From positions 62,001-126,000 of the forward strand of contig SAJS01000009.1 in NCBI GenBank assembly GCA_004017535.1: 64,000 bases of DNA. Reading direction: 5' to 3'. Shown piece by piece: positions 1 through 8,604 of the stretch (the stretch's first letter is position 1; each line of letters starts with the position of its first letter). A program made the position numbers and the translations under genes. The stretch comes from Mesorhizobium sp. (GTDB lineage Bacteria > Pseudomonadota > Alphaproteobacteria > Rhizobiales > Rhizobiaceae). The notes under the pieces are model-generated. The model saw only the letters and a program-made list of their open reading frames with translations, had not been told where the DNA came from and made no database searches.

Positions 1-2919
1 GGCGGCGGCTACGTGCTGGTCGAATTCCAGCCGCAGACCGATCTCGCGACGGCGCTGCAGGACACGCGCAGCAAGGTGCAGGACGCCAAGGCCGACCTGC
101 CGCAAGCGGCCGAGGAGCCGACGGTCAACGAGGTCAATGTCTCGGAATTCCCGGTCCTGGTCGTGACGCTTTCCGGCGATGTGCCGGAGCGCGTGCTGAC
201 AGCCGCCGCGCGCGAGCTGCGCGACCGCATCGAGGAAGTGCCGGGCGTGCTGGAAGGCTCGCTGCAGGGCGCGCGCGACGACCTCGTCGAGGTTGTCATC
301 GACCCGGTCAAGCTTTCCTCCTACGGGCTGCAGCTCGATCAGGTGATCCAGGGCGTCGCTTCCTCGAACAGCCTGGTCGCGGCCGGCAATCTCGAGGGCT
401 CGGAAGGCAAATATGCGGTCAAGGTGCCGTCGCTGATCGAGACGCCGGAAGATGTCGCCAACCTGCCGGTGGTCGCCACGCCGAACGCCGTGGTCCAGGC
501 CAAGGATGTCGCCACCATCCGCTCGACCTTCAAGGATGCCGAGACGGTGACCCGGCTCGACGGCAAGCCGGCCATCGCCATCGAAGTGAAGAAGCGCATC
601 GGCGCCAATCTCATCGACACCCTGGCCCATGTCAGGGAAGTGTCGGACAATTTCATCAAGACGATGCCCGAGGGCATGCATGTCACCTACACGCAGGACA
701 AGTCCGTCTTCGTCAACCAGCTGCTCGGCGACCTGCAGAACCATGTGATGATCGCGGTCATCCTGGTGTTCATCGTCATCCTGTACGCGCTGTCGGGACG
801 CGCGTCGCTGCTCATCGGCCTTGCCATCCCGTCATCCTTCCTGATGGGCATCCTGCTGCTCGCCATGATGGGCTACACGATCAACATGATCGTGCTGTTC
901 AGCCTCATCCTGGCTGTCGGCATGCTGGTGGATGACGCCATCATCGTCACCGAATTCGCCGAACGGCGCATGAGCGAGGGCATGCCGAAGGCGGACGCCT
1001 TCGCGCTGGCCGCCAAGCGCATGGCCGGCCCGGTCATCGCGGCGACGATGACGCGCATCGCCGCCTTCTCGCCGCTCTTGTTCTGGCCCGGCATCATCGG
1101 CGACTTCATGAAATACATGCCGATCACGCTGATCGTGACGCTGTCGGCCTCGATGCTCTACGCGCTGGTCTTCGCGCCGACTTTGGGCGCGATCTTCGCC
1201 AAGGCGCCGGAGCATCACGAGGAAGGCAATCGCGACGGCTGGTACATGGCCGTGGTCAAGCAGGCGGTGCGCTTCCCGATCACCATCATCCTGCTCACCG
1301 TCGGGCTTCTGGTCGGCGTCGGCTTCGCCTATTCGAAATATGGCGCGGGCGTCGAGTTCTTCCCGAGCGTGGAGCCGGATTACGGCCTGCTTTATGTGCA
1401 TGCGCGCGGCAATCTTTCGCTGGCCGAAATGGACGCCGCCACCAAGACGGCGGAAAACCGGCTGCTCGGCTGGCCCGGCGTGAAGTCGGTCTATACGCGC
1501 GTCGGCAAGACCCAGGGCGGCGGCCAGGACATTCCCGAAGACGTGGTCGGGGTCATCCAGTACGAGTTCGTCGACTGGCGCCAGCGCAAATCCGCCAACC
1601 AGATCCTCGATGATCTGCGCGGCGTGATGGCCGGCATTCCCGGCGTCGATGTCGAGGTGCGCGTTCCGGAAGCCGGCCCGCCGACCGGCAAGCCGATCCA
1701 AATCCGGCTGTCGGCCGCCGATCCGGCCGGGCTCGACGACAAGGCGCGCGCGGTGGCGGCGCGCATCGCCACGATCCCCAATGTCATCGATATTTCGGAC
1801 GGCCTGCCGCCGCCTGGCGTCGACTGGGCGCTCGAGGTCGACCGCGCCAAGGCGGCGCAATACGGCATCAGCCCGACCTCGGTTGGCACGGTGGTGCAGT
1901 TGGTGACCAATGGCCTCAAGCTCTCGGAATACCGGCCGGCCGGCGCCGACGACGCGGTCGACATAAGGCTGCGCCTGCCAGAAGACCGGCGCACGCTGTC
2001 GACGCTCGACGAGCTTCGCGTGCAGACCTCGCAAGGGTCGGTGCCGATCTCGAACTTCGTCGTGCGCAAGCCCGAGCCGACTGTCGGCATCCTCAACCGC
2101 ATCGACGGCGCGCGCACCGTGGTCGTGCAGGCCAATGTCAGCGCCGGCGCGCAGGTCGCGGCGGTGCAGGAGCAGGTCACCAAGGCCGTCGCCGACATGG
2201 ATCTCGGCAGCGGCATACGCTGGAAGCTCGCCGGCTCCAACGAGGACAGCGCGGAAGCCAGCGCCTTCCTCGGCAAGGCCTTTGGCGCGGCGATCTTCCT
2301 GATCTTCCTGGTGCTCTTGGCGCAGTTCAACAAGTTCACCAGCGTGTGGCTTGTCTTGTCCTGCGTGGTCATGGCGACGATCGGCGTGTTCCTCGGCTTG
2401 CTTCTGACAGGCGAGGCCTTCGGCATCGTCATGTCTGGCATCGGCGTCATCGCTCTGGCCGGCGTGGTGGTGAACAACAACATCGTGCTCATCGACACCT
2501 ATGACCGGCTGCGCGAGGAAGGCTGGGACAAGATGGACGCGGTGCTGCAGACCTGCCGCGAGCGCGCCCGCCCGGTGGTGCTGACGGCGGTGTCGGCCAT
2601 CCTCGGCGTGCTGCCGATCGCCTTCGGCCTCGGCCTTGAAATCTTCCATCACGAGACGACGATCAACGCGCCGTCGACGCAATGGTGGATATCGCTGTCC
2701 TCGGCGATCGTCTTCGGTCTGTCCTTCGCCACGCTGCTGACGCTGGTGGTGACGCCGTCGATGCTGATGGTTTTCACCCGCGCCAAGGTAAAGCCGGGCG
2801 CAAGGCGCAACTGGTTCGGCCGCCTGTTCCGGCGCGGCAAGGGCAAGGTCTCGACCAACGCGCCCGCTGGCGATGCCGGCGTCGAGCCGACGGAAGCCTT
2901 CCCGAAAGCCGCGGAATAG
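1..2919 (+). CDS. RND-family efflux pump inner-membrane permease, 5' end outside window
   Basis: Inner-membrane subunit of a tripartite RND exporter that drives drug or metal efflux with protons. The frame is open from base 1, giving 972 codons; the family runs to about 1,050-1,080 residues, so roughly the first 100 residues (TM1 and the start of the first pore domain) lie outside the window. Hydrophobic clusters fall in two sets as expected for the duplicated fold. The first TM4-like segment has GMLVDDAII near visible residue 310 (two Asp, proton relay). The equivalent segment of the second half reads VVVNNNIVLID near 820, so the second half lacks acidic residues there, as is normal. The C-terminus is basic (WFGRLFRRGKGK). 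A rho-independent terminator follows directly. The substrate cannot be told from this portion. Confidence 0.93.
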   Translation, partial: GGGYVLVEFQPQTDLATALQDTRSKVQDAKADLPQAAEEPTVNEVNVSEFPVLVVTLSGDVPERVLTAAARELRDRIEEVPGVLEGSLQGARDDLVEVVIDPVKLSSYGLQLDQVIQGVASSNSLVAAGNLEGSEGKYAVKVPSLIETPEDVANLPVVATPNAVVQAKDVATIRSTFKDAETVTRLDGKPAIAIEVKKRIGANLIDTLAHVREVSDNFIKTMPEGMHVTYTQDKSVFVNQLLGDLQNHVMIAVILVFIVILYALSGRASLLIGLAIPSSFLMGILLLAMMGYTINMIVLFSLILAVGMLVDDAIIVTEFAERRMSEGMPKADAFALAAKRMAGPVIAATMTRIAAFSPLLFWPGIIGDFMKYMPITLIVTLSASMLYALVFAPTLGAIFAKAPEHHEEGNRDGWYMAVVKQAVRFPITIILLTVGLLVGVGFAYSKYGAGVEFFPSVEPDYGLLYVHARGNLSLAEMDAATKTAENRLLGWPGVKSVYTRVGKTQGGGQDIPEDVVGVIQYEFVDWRQRKSANQILDDLRGVMAGIPGVDVEVRVPEAGPPTGKPIQIRLSAADPAGLDDKARAVAARIATIPNVIDISDGLPPPGVDWALEVDRAKAAQYGISPTSVGTVVQLVTNGLKLSEYRPAGADDAVDIRLRLPEDRRTLSTLDELRVQTSQGSVPISNFVVRKPEPTVGILNRIDGARTVVVQANVSAGAQVAAVQEQVTKAVADMDLGSGIRWKLAGSNEDSAEASAFLGKAFGAAIFLIFLVLLAQFNKFTSVWLVLSCVVMATIGVFLGLLLTGEAFGIVMSGIGVIALAGVVVNNNIVLIDTYDRLREEGWDKMDAVLQTCRERARPVVLTAVSAILGVLPIAFGLGLEIFHHETTINAPSTQWWISLSSAIVFGLSFATLLTLVVTPSMLMVFTRAKVKPGARRNWFGRLFRRGKGKVSTNAPAGDAGVEPTEAFPKAAE

Positions 2920-2945
2920 AGCTTTTCCAGATAGGCAGTGCAAGA

Positions 2946-2974
2946 AGCCGTCCGGAACAACCGGGCGGCTTTTT
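2946..2974 (+). terminator. Rho-independent terminator of the RND gene
   Basis: AGCCGTCCGG, loop AACAA, CCGGGCGGCT, then five T. The 10-bp stem has one G-T pair and lies 26 bp after the efflux pump stop codon. Confidence 0.85.
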
Positions 2975-3016
2975 GCATTGTTCCCTCGAAGTTCAACCAT
3001 TCGGCGAGGATTTTTC

Positions 3017-3175
3017 ATGACGATCGGCACAATTCTCGTAATAATCCTGATCCTGATCTTGATCGGCGCCGTGCCGGCATGGCCGCATTCGCGCTCCTGG
3101 GGCTACGGCCCTTCTGGCATCGTGGGCGTCATTTTGGTCGTGCTGCTCATCCTGCTGCTGATGGGCAGAATCTGA
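3017..3175 (+). CDS. DUF3309 small hydrophobic membrane peptide
   Basis: A 52-residue protein with two hydrophobic stretches (residues 3-20, rich in Ile/Leu, and 33-50) separated by a short polar loop with WPHSRSWGYGPSG. This Trp/His/Gly-rich loop between two membrane segments is the DUF3309 pattern, a peptide common in soil alphaproteobacteria and of unknown function. The ATG at 3017 is preceded by GGCGAGGA as ribosome-binding site. It stands alone between two terminators, so it is probably its own transcription unit. No function can be inferred from the sequence. Confidence 0.8.
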   Translation: MTIGTILVIILILILIGAVPAWPHSRSWGYGPSGIVGVILVVLLILLLMGRI

Positions 3176-3189
3176 TCTTCAATGAATTG

Positions 3190-3216
3190 CGGCCGGGCTT
3201 TGAAACCCGGCCGTTT
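3190..3216. terminator. Bidirectional terminator between DUF3309 gene and the minus-strand oxidoreductase
   Basis: CGGCCGGG, short loop, CCCGGCCG with T-rich sequence after it on the plus strand. It sits between convergent genes and can serve both. Confidence 0.75.
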
Positions 3217-3236
3217 CATTTCGTTGGAGCTTTGGA

Positions 3237-4193
3237 TCAAGCAGCCAGACGCGATGCCGCAACGGCGATGCCGATATCCTGCAAGGCCTGCTTCACCGCT
3301 TCATCGAGCGGGGTATGCGGGATTTCGCCGATGATCTTTTCCAGCCGAGTCGATACCAGCCGGTGCGCTTCGAAACGCAGATAGGACATCGACACGATCT
3401 CTCGCCACATGGCGACAAACGGGCTGCCAGCGTGCAGCACCCACCAGGGCATGAAGGAGAGCTTCAGCTTGCGGTTTAGCGCCTTCTCGGCTGCCGCCTT
3501 CATATCGAGGTCGGTGATGGCGTGGCCGGGAAAGTTGATGGCTTCGAAGAAGCCCGTTTTGTCGAGGTTCTTCGCCAGGCCGACGAAGGCGACGGCGAAG
3601 TCCGGCAGGTAGGCCCATTCATGCGTCAGGTCGGCCGGGCCGGGCGCGGTGTAGACGCCCTTCTCCATCTTGGCGGCGACGACGAGGTCGAACCAGGAGC
3701 CTGAGCCAGTGCCGCCGAAGAAGTCGCCGGCTCTGAGGACGATGGTGCGCACCCGGCCGGCTTCGGCCTCGCCGCGAAACAGGTCTTCCATGGCGCAGCG
3801 GATACGGCCCTTCTCGGTGGTCGGATGGAACGGCGTCGCCTCCGTGATCACCTGCGGCATCGGCGAGCCGTAATTGTAGACCGTGCCCGGGAAGAGATGC
3901 AGCGCGCCGTTTTCGCGGCAGGCGGCCATGACGTTCTCGGCCATCGGCATGCACTTGCCCCAATCAGTGTAGATCGGGTTCAGGCCGTTGAAGATGATGT
4001 CGACGCCTTGGGTGGCGCGGATCAGGGATTGGCGATCCAGCGCGTCGCCGGTAACCGCGGTGGCGCCCTGCAGTTCGGCCGGCACTTTTCCGGTGCGGGT
4101 GACAGCGCGGACGTCGAAGCCGGCGTCGATGAAGGCCTTGCCGACCACGCGGCCGAGCCGGCCATTGGCGCCGAGGATTGCGATCTTGGTCAT
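3237..4193 (-). CDS. NAD(P)-binding NmrA/epimerase-like protein
   Basis: A 318-residue Rossmann protein. The N-terminus carries the glycine-rich dinucleotide motif GANGRLG at residues 7-13, followed by the alternating strand/helix pattern of atypical short-chain dehydrogenases. It lacks a clear YxxxK pair, which favours the NmrA/NAD-dependent epimerase group over classical SDRs. I start it at the ATG at 4193 because GGAGAG lies just upstream and the Rossmann strand begins at once; the open frame upstream runs into the divergent regulator. It is divergently arranged with the LysR gene at 4290 (96 bp between starts), so that regulator probably controls it. The substrate is unknown. Confidence 0.8.
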   Translation of the reverse strand: MTKIAILGANGRLGRVVGKAFIDAGFDVRAVTRTGKVPAELQGATAVTGDALDRQSLIRATQGVDIIFNGLNPIYTDWGKCMPMAENVMAACRENGALHLFPGTVYNYGSPMPQVITEATPFHPTTEKGRIRCAMEDLFRGEAEAGRVRTIVLRAGDFFGGTGSGSWFDLVVAAKMEKGVYTAPGPADLTHEWAYLPDFAVAFVGLAKNLDKTGFFEAINFPGHAITDLDMKAAAEKALNRKLKLSFMPWWVLHAGSPFVAMWREIVSMSYLRFEAHRLVSTRLEKIIGEIPHTPLDEAVKQALQDIGIAVAASRLAA

Positions 4194-4277
4194 CTGTTCT
4201 CTCCGTTGTGTGCGTTTGCCTCTGCAATCTGGTACCTTCATGGACGAATTGAAATTGACTGAAGTCGGCGTTCTGTT

Positions 4278-4291
4278 ATTCAAAAATGAAT
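4278..4291. promoter_or_regulatory. Candidate LysR operator overlapping the regulator start
   Basis: ATTCA-AAAA-TGAAT, a perfect 5-bp palindrome that overlaps the LysR start codons at 4286/4290 in the divergent intergenic region. Its position suits autorepression, but five base pairs is short enough to arise by chance. Confidence 0.3.
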
Positions 4292-5204
4292 GAAGGAATT
4301 CGACTGGAACCTGATCAAGAGTTTTGTCGCAGTCGCCGAGACCGGCAGTCTGTCGGGCGCCGCGCGCCGGCTCGCGGCCAGCCAACCGACGCTTGGCCGC
4401 CACATTGCAGAGCTGGAGGCGGCACTTGGCGTCACACTGTTCCGGCGCGGACGTCGCGGCTACGAGCTGACGGAAGCGGGCAGCACGCTCTACGAGCGCG
4501 GGCGGGCGGTCAACGAGCAGGCCAATGCGTTCTCGCTGCTGGCGCTGGGGTCGGTCGAGGCGATAGAGGGCACGGTGCGCATCGCCGCCTCGGAAGTGGT
4601 CGCCGCCTTCGTGCTGCCGCAGATGATGGCGCGGCTCGGCGAGGAGGAGCCGGGCATCGAGGTCGAGATCGTCGCCTCCAACCAGGTCGAGAATCTCTTG
4701 CGCCGCGACGCCGACATCGCCATCCGCATGGTCAGGCCGGCGCAGAATGAGCTGGTGGCGCGCAAGGTGACCGACATTCCGCTCTGCCTATGCGCCGCGA
4801 GCGTCTATCTCGACCGGCGCGGCCGGCCGGAAAAATCCGCCGACCTCACCGATCACGCCTTGGTCGGCTTCGACCGCAGCGACGAGATCATTCGCGGCTT
4901 CACATCGTTTGGCATTCCGGTCGGCCGCAGCCATTTCCGCTTTAGGACCGACAATCAGATCGTGCTGTGGGAAGCGGTGCGGACCGGCAACGGCATCGGC
5001 CTCGGCCAGGAGCCGCTGGCCGACCGCGATCCCGACCTGGAAAAGCTGTTGCCGGACGTGCCGCTGCCGGTCCTGCCCGTCTGGCTCGCCATGCATCGCG
5101 ACATACGCACCAGCATGCGCATCCGCCGCGTGGCGGATTTCCTGCACGAGGAGCTGAAGCGCTATTCGGCCGGCACGGGTTCGGGAGCGAATTCGGCGCG
5201 GTGA
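4290..5204 (+). CDS. LysR-family transcriptional regulator
   Basis: A 304-residue DNA-binding regulator. Residues 4-62 form the winged helix-turn-helix (DWNLIKSFVAVAETGSLS, then AARRLAASQPTLGRHI as the recognition region, then LGVTLFRR). The remainder is the effector-binding domain. An ATG four bases upstream is in another frame, so 4290 is the only ATG that gives the family N-terminus. It is divergent from the NmrA-like gene, the usual target arrangement for LysR proteins. Its last 43 bases overlap the end of the convergent MFS gene on the other strand. Confidence 0.9.
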   Translation: MKEFDWNLIKSFVAVAETGSLSGAARRLAASQPTLGRHIAELEAALGVTLFRRGRRGYELTEAGSTLYERGRAVNEQANAFSLLALGSVEAIEGTVRIAASEVVAAFVLPQMMARLGEEEPGIEVEIVASNQVENLLRRDADIAIRMVRPAQNELVARKVTDIPLCLCAASVYLDRRGRPEKSADLTDHALVGFDRSDEIIRGFTSFGIPVGRSHFRFRTDNQIVLWEAVRTGNGIGLGQEPLADRDPDLEKLLPDVPLPVLPVWLAMHRDIRTSMRIRRVADFLHEELKRYSAGTGSGANSAR

Positions 5205-6343
5205 GCAAGGCCCGCCATCAGGAGCACGATGACCAGCAGGCCGGAAAGCGCAATGAAGATCGGCCCGAAGCTCGAATGCTCCGCGACGAAGCCGATTGCC
5301 GACGGCGCCACCAATATGCCCGAATAGCCCATGGTGGTGACCACGCTCATGCCGGTGCCGGAAGACATGCCTTCCTGGTTGCCGCCGGCCGAGAACAGGA
5401 TCGGCACCATGTTGGCGATGCCGAAGCCGCAGAAGGCGAAGGCGGCGATGGCGAGGTAAGGCGAGGACGAGAGGCCGGCGACCAGCATGCCGGCAGCGGC
5501 GACCAGCGCCGAGCCGCGCAGCGTCGACACGGCGCTGAAGCGGTTGCGCACGCCATCGCCCAGGAAGCGCATCAGCGCCATGACGCCGGAAAAGGCGGCA
5601 TAGGCGAGACCGGCGACCGCGAGGTCGGCGCCCAGCTCCTGATGCAGGAAGAGCGCCGCCCAATCGAGCACCGCGCCTTCCGAGATCATGGTGAGCAGCG
5701 CCATCAGCCCGACCAGATAGACGGCGGTGTGTCGGGGCAGCGTGAATTTCTGGTGCTCGACAGGCTGCGGCCGGTCCTCGGCGATGAGATAGCGAATGGC
5801 AAAGGCGATCACGGCAAAGGCGATCACCGTCGTCGCGACGGCGTGGGGAAGATAACCATAATTCTGAATCGAATAGCCGCCGAGCGCGCCGCCGGCGAAG
5901 CCGCCCAGACTCCAGAAGCCATGCGAAGACGACATGATCGCCCGGGAGAGCCTTCTTTCCACCACCACGGCATTCGAGTTCATCGCGACATCCATGCCGC
6001 CGATCGAACCGCCGAAGATGAGCATGGCTATCGCCGCCAGGGGAACGTTGGGCGCGAGCGCCACGACCAGCAGGCCGAAGCTGCCGCAGATGCCGAACCA
6101 GCGCGTCACGCTGCGCGAGCCATGCCTGGAAATGAGGTGGCCGCACCATGTCATGGCAATGACCGCGCCGACGCCGAACAGGAGGATCAGCAGACCGAGC
6201 GTGAACCGGGTGATGTCGAGCCGGGTGAGGAACACCGGGATCTGCGGCGCCCAACTGCCGGTCAGAAAACCATTGGCGAGGAAGATACCGGCGACGGCCC
6301 AGCGGCCGCGCGTCGCGGCCTGCATCGTGGTTTGCAAGGTCAT
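5162..6343 (-). CDS. MFS transporter
   Basis: A 393-residue major-facilitator permease with about twelve hydrophobic segments, close to the family's usual 390-420. The first segment is GRWAVAGIFLANGFLTGSW, followed by an Asp/Arg-containing loop; the 2-3 loop reads WCGHLISRHGSR, a weak version of the MFS GxLaDrxGrk motif. The charged central loop is near residues 190-205. It lies tail to tail with the LysR gene and shares 43 bases with it on opposite strands. The substrate is unknown; proteins of this shape include sugar and drug carriers. Confidence 0.85.
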   Translation of the reverse strand: MTLQTTMQAATRGRWAVAGIFLANGFLTGSWAPQIPVFLTRLDITRFTLGLLILLFGVGAVIAMTWCGHLISRHGSRSVTRWFGICGSFGLLVVALAPNVPLAAIAMLIFGGSIGGMDVAMNSNAVVVERRLSRAIMSSSHGFWSLGGFAGGALGGYSIQNYGYLPHAVATTVIAFAVIAFAIRYLIAEDRPQPVEHQKFTLPRHTAVYLVGLMALLTMISEGAVLDWAALFLHQELGADLAVAGLAYAAFSGVMALMRFLGDGVRNRFSAVSTLRGSALVAAAGMLVAGLSSSPYLAIAAFAFCGFGIANMVPILFSAGGNQEGMSSGTGMSVVTTMGYSGILVAPSAIGFVAEHSSFGPIFIALSGLLVIVLLMAGLAHRAEFAPEPVPAE

Positions 6344-6508
6344 GGTCTGAAATCCGCCATGTAAAATGATTCGCGCGGCAAATTAGATCGATTCAATTTG
6401 CAGTCAAGGACCGTGATGTGGAAGTGCTTGGACCAAGGGGCGGCCGAGGGTCACCGTCGTTCTTGGCAGGCTGCAGCTTCGGAGGTTTGGCAGAAGCGCC
6501 TCTCCGTT

Positions 6509-6718
6509 CGTCATCCACGGGCGGAGCAAGGAGCGAAGCGACGCGCGCAGACCCGAGGATCCATGCCGTTCCCTGGGAGCGCCGCTGCGGCGCAGAATGT
6601 TCTCTGGGGTTGTACCGTTACGATATTCTGGACCGCGGCATTTTTCGACAGCCGTCACGGAATGGATTCCAGGGTCTTCGCGCGTCGCTTCGCTCCTTGC
6701 TTCGCCCTGGAATGACGA
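6509..6718. repeat. Large imperfect inverted repeat (about 60-bp arms)
   Basis: The left arm 6509-6570 and right arm 6656-6718 are imperfect reverse complements over about 60 bp; both contain AAGGAGCGAAGCGACGCGCG or its complement. An 85-bp middle separates them. The arm sequence resembles a dispersed intergenic repeat I know from Mesorhizobium and Bradyrhizobium genomes. The remaining intergenic sequence (6344-6508 and 6719-6740) shows no gene. Confidence 0.75.
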
Positions 6719-6740
6719 CGGCGCGAAGGCGCTCGGCCTA

Positions 6741-7049
6741 TCAGTGATCCTTCGGCCGCTTGGCCTCGAACTCTGCCTTCTTGGCTTCTGAAGCCTCGGT
6801 CTGGTTGAGCGCCTGCCATTCGGCATAGGGCATGCCGTAGATGATCTCGCGCGATGCATCCTTCGACAGCGCCACGCCCTCGGCTTCGGCGGCCTCGCGA
6901 TACCAGTTGGACAGGCAGTTGCGGCAGAAGCCGGCGAGGTTCATCAGGTCGATGTTCTGGACATCGCCGCGTTCGCGCAGATGCGTCACCAACCGGCGGA
7001 AGGCGGCTGCCTCGAAGTCGCGCTTCTGGTCGTCGCTGAGTTCGGTCAT
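6741..7049 (-). CDS. DUF1244 domain protein
   Basis: A 102-residue soluble protein matching the DUF1244 family by its core (DLMNLAGFCRNCLSNWY, residues 35-51) and its length. The conserved cysteine pair FCRNC could bind a metal or iron-sulphur group, but this is untested. Start ATG at 7049 with GGAGTTTTCCGAG upstream. Its stop-to-start distance to the following amidohydrolase gene is 29 bp upstream on the same strand, so the two may be cotranscribed. Function unknown. Confidence 0.85.
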   Translation of the reverse strand: MTELSDDQKRDFEAAAFRRLVTHLRERGDVQNIDLMNLAGFCRNCLSNWYREAAEAEGVALSKDASREIIYGMPYAEWQALNQTEASEAKKAEFEAKRPKDH

Positions 7050-7078
7050 CTCGGAAAACTCCAGGACTGTCAGCCTGC

Positions 7079-7876
7079 TTACACCGGCCCGGTGCGCGAG
7101 CCGAACATTTTCACCTCGTGTATATCGGCACGGCGGTCGATGGCGTCAACGATGGGCGCCAGCCGCTCAGCCCAGGCGAGCGCCCGGGCGCGGTCGGCGA
7201 TCAGGTCCTGGCGGATCTCGATCAACGCATGCGCGTAGCCGTTGACGATGGCATGGCGGAACATGGTGTCGCCGCGCAGCGCGCCGTCATAGGGCTCGTT
7301 GTCGCCGACGACGAGGGACTTGTCCTGCGCCAGCATGTCGATCAGCGGCCGCGCAACGCGGTCGTCGCGGTCCCACAGGACGCCCACATGCCAGGGGCGG
7401 ACAAAGCCCTGCATCGCCGGCGTGAAAGAATGGACGGATAGGATGAACGGCGCCTTGCCCGAGGCGTGGACGACGGAGGCGATCATCGCGCCGACGGCGT
7501 CGTGATAGGGCCGGTAGAAGCGGTCGAGCCGCCGCTCGCGCTCCTCCGGAGCGATCGGATAATTTCCCGGCACCACGGTGCCGTCATAGAGCTGACGGAT
7601 CATGGTCGGGTCGTCCTCGCCCCGGTTGGGGTCGATCAACAGCCGCGAGAAGCCGGCCAGCACCGCCGGCGCGTCGAGCGCGGCCGCGAGCTCGCGCGTC
7701 ACCGTCTCGACGCCGATGTCATAGGCGATGTGACGGTCGAATTCGGCGGCCGGCAAACCGAGACTGCCATACTCCTCCGGCAGGTCGCGGCGGGCGTGGT
7801 CGGCCAGAAGCACGACGCCTTTCTTGCGGTCGCCCTCGACAATGTCGAACGGCGTGAAAACTGTGGATCGGGTCAT
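7079..7876 (-). CDS. N-formylglutamate amidohydrolase family protein
   Basis: A 265-residue protein of the N-formylglutamate amidohydrolase family, zinc-dependent enzymes that hydrolyse formyl-amino acids as at the end of one histidine degradation route. Visible signatures are LLADHARRDLP near the N-terminus, LLIDPNRGEDDP in the middle and FILSVHSFTPAM after it, which together provide the His and acidic residues of the family's metal site. There are no hut genes nearby, so a role in histidine breakdown is not supported by context. The ATG at 7876 is where homology begins; no strong ribosome site is visible. It probably forms a unit with the DUF1244 gene downstream. Confidence 0.85.
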   Translation of the reverse strand: MTRSTVFTPFDIVEGDRKKGVVLLADHARRDLPEEYGSLGLPAAEFDRHIAYDIGVETVTRELAAALDAPAVLAGFSRLLIDPNRGEDDPTMIRQLYDGTVVPGNYPIAPEERERRLDRFYRPYHDAVGAMIASVVHASGKAPFILSVHSFTPAMQGFVRPWHVGVLWDRDDRVARPLIDMLAQDKSLVVGDNEPYDGALRGDTMFRHAIVNGYAHALIEIRQDLIADRARALAWAERLAPIVDAIDRRADIHEVKMFGSRTGPV

Positions 7877-8112
7877 CGGCTGAAAAGGGTGTGGCGGCTT
7901 CGCTGTGGTATCGTCTTTCCACGAAGAGGACGCCGGCGCAATGCCGTTGTTTGGCCAAGGTTTCCGCAAAAAATCCCCGGCGCGGGGAGAATTTGCGCGA
8001 CGGGCCCTTCTAAATCGATTGGAATTGAACAAAACGGCGCGTTGACATGCGACCGGAGTTTGCTGAAAAGGGGCTTCGAGAGATGCAAATGTGGTTCGCA
8101 AGGGGATCTGCG

Positions 8113-8604
8113 ATGGGTTTTGTCGGCCGGCTGCGCAAGCGCCTGGCCCTGCCGTTGCTGATCGTCGGCGCGGGATTTTTCGCGATAGCCGCGACCTCGC
8201 CGGCCCGGGCCGACTTCCGCGTTTGCAACGCAACGCAAAATCTGGTGGGCGTCGGCATCGGCTATCGCGCGAAGGCCGGCTGGATCACCGAGGGCTGGTG
8301 GCACATCGAAGGATCGACCTGCAAGACGCTGATCGAGGGTCCGCTGTCATCAAGGTTTTACTATCTTTACGCAGAAGACGCCGAGCGTGGCGGGCGCTGG
8401 GACGGCCCGATCAACATGTGTGTCGCCGAAAAAGAGTTCAAGATCGCCGGCGTGAATGATTGCGTCGCCCGGGGCTTCCAACGCGCCGGATTTCAGGAAT
8501 ATGACACGGGCGAGCAGGCCAGCTGGATGGTCCAACTGACCGACGAGCCCGCAACGGGAGGCGCGCCAGCAGCGGCCCCCGCTCCGGGAACAAACAGTCA
8601 ATGA
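8113..8604 (+). CDS. DUF1036 secreted/periplasmic protein
   Basis: A 163-residue protein with a signal peptide (basic RLRKR, hydrophobic LALPLLIVGAGFFAIAA, cleavage after ARA) and a DUF1036 domain. The domain begins DFRVCNAT and contains GYRAKAGWITEGWW and the CKTLIEG turn. A Pro/Ala tail follows. Starts at 8083 and 8113 are both possible; I prefer 8113 because AGGGGA stands at the right distance and the signal peptide then has normal length. Its stop overlaps the start of pyruvate kinase by 4 bp (ATGA), so the two are translationally coupled. The function is unknown. Confidence 0.8.
   Translation: MGFVGRLRKRLALPLLIVGAGFFAIAATSPARADFRVCNATQNLVGVGIGYRAKAGWITEGWWHIEGSTCKTLIEGPLSSRFYYLYAEDAERGGRWDGPINMCVAEKEFKIAGVNDCVARGFQRAGFQEYDTGEQASWMVQLTDEPATGGAPAAAPAPGTNSQ

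Noticed and set aside
832-3030. A 732-residue open frame opposite the RND gene
   Set aside because: It is antisense to a well-supported efflux pump frame, its composition is the His/Arg/Asp-rich type made by reading high-GC coding DNA in the wrong frame, and no domain is visible.
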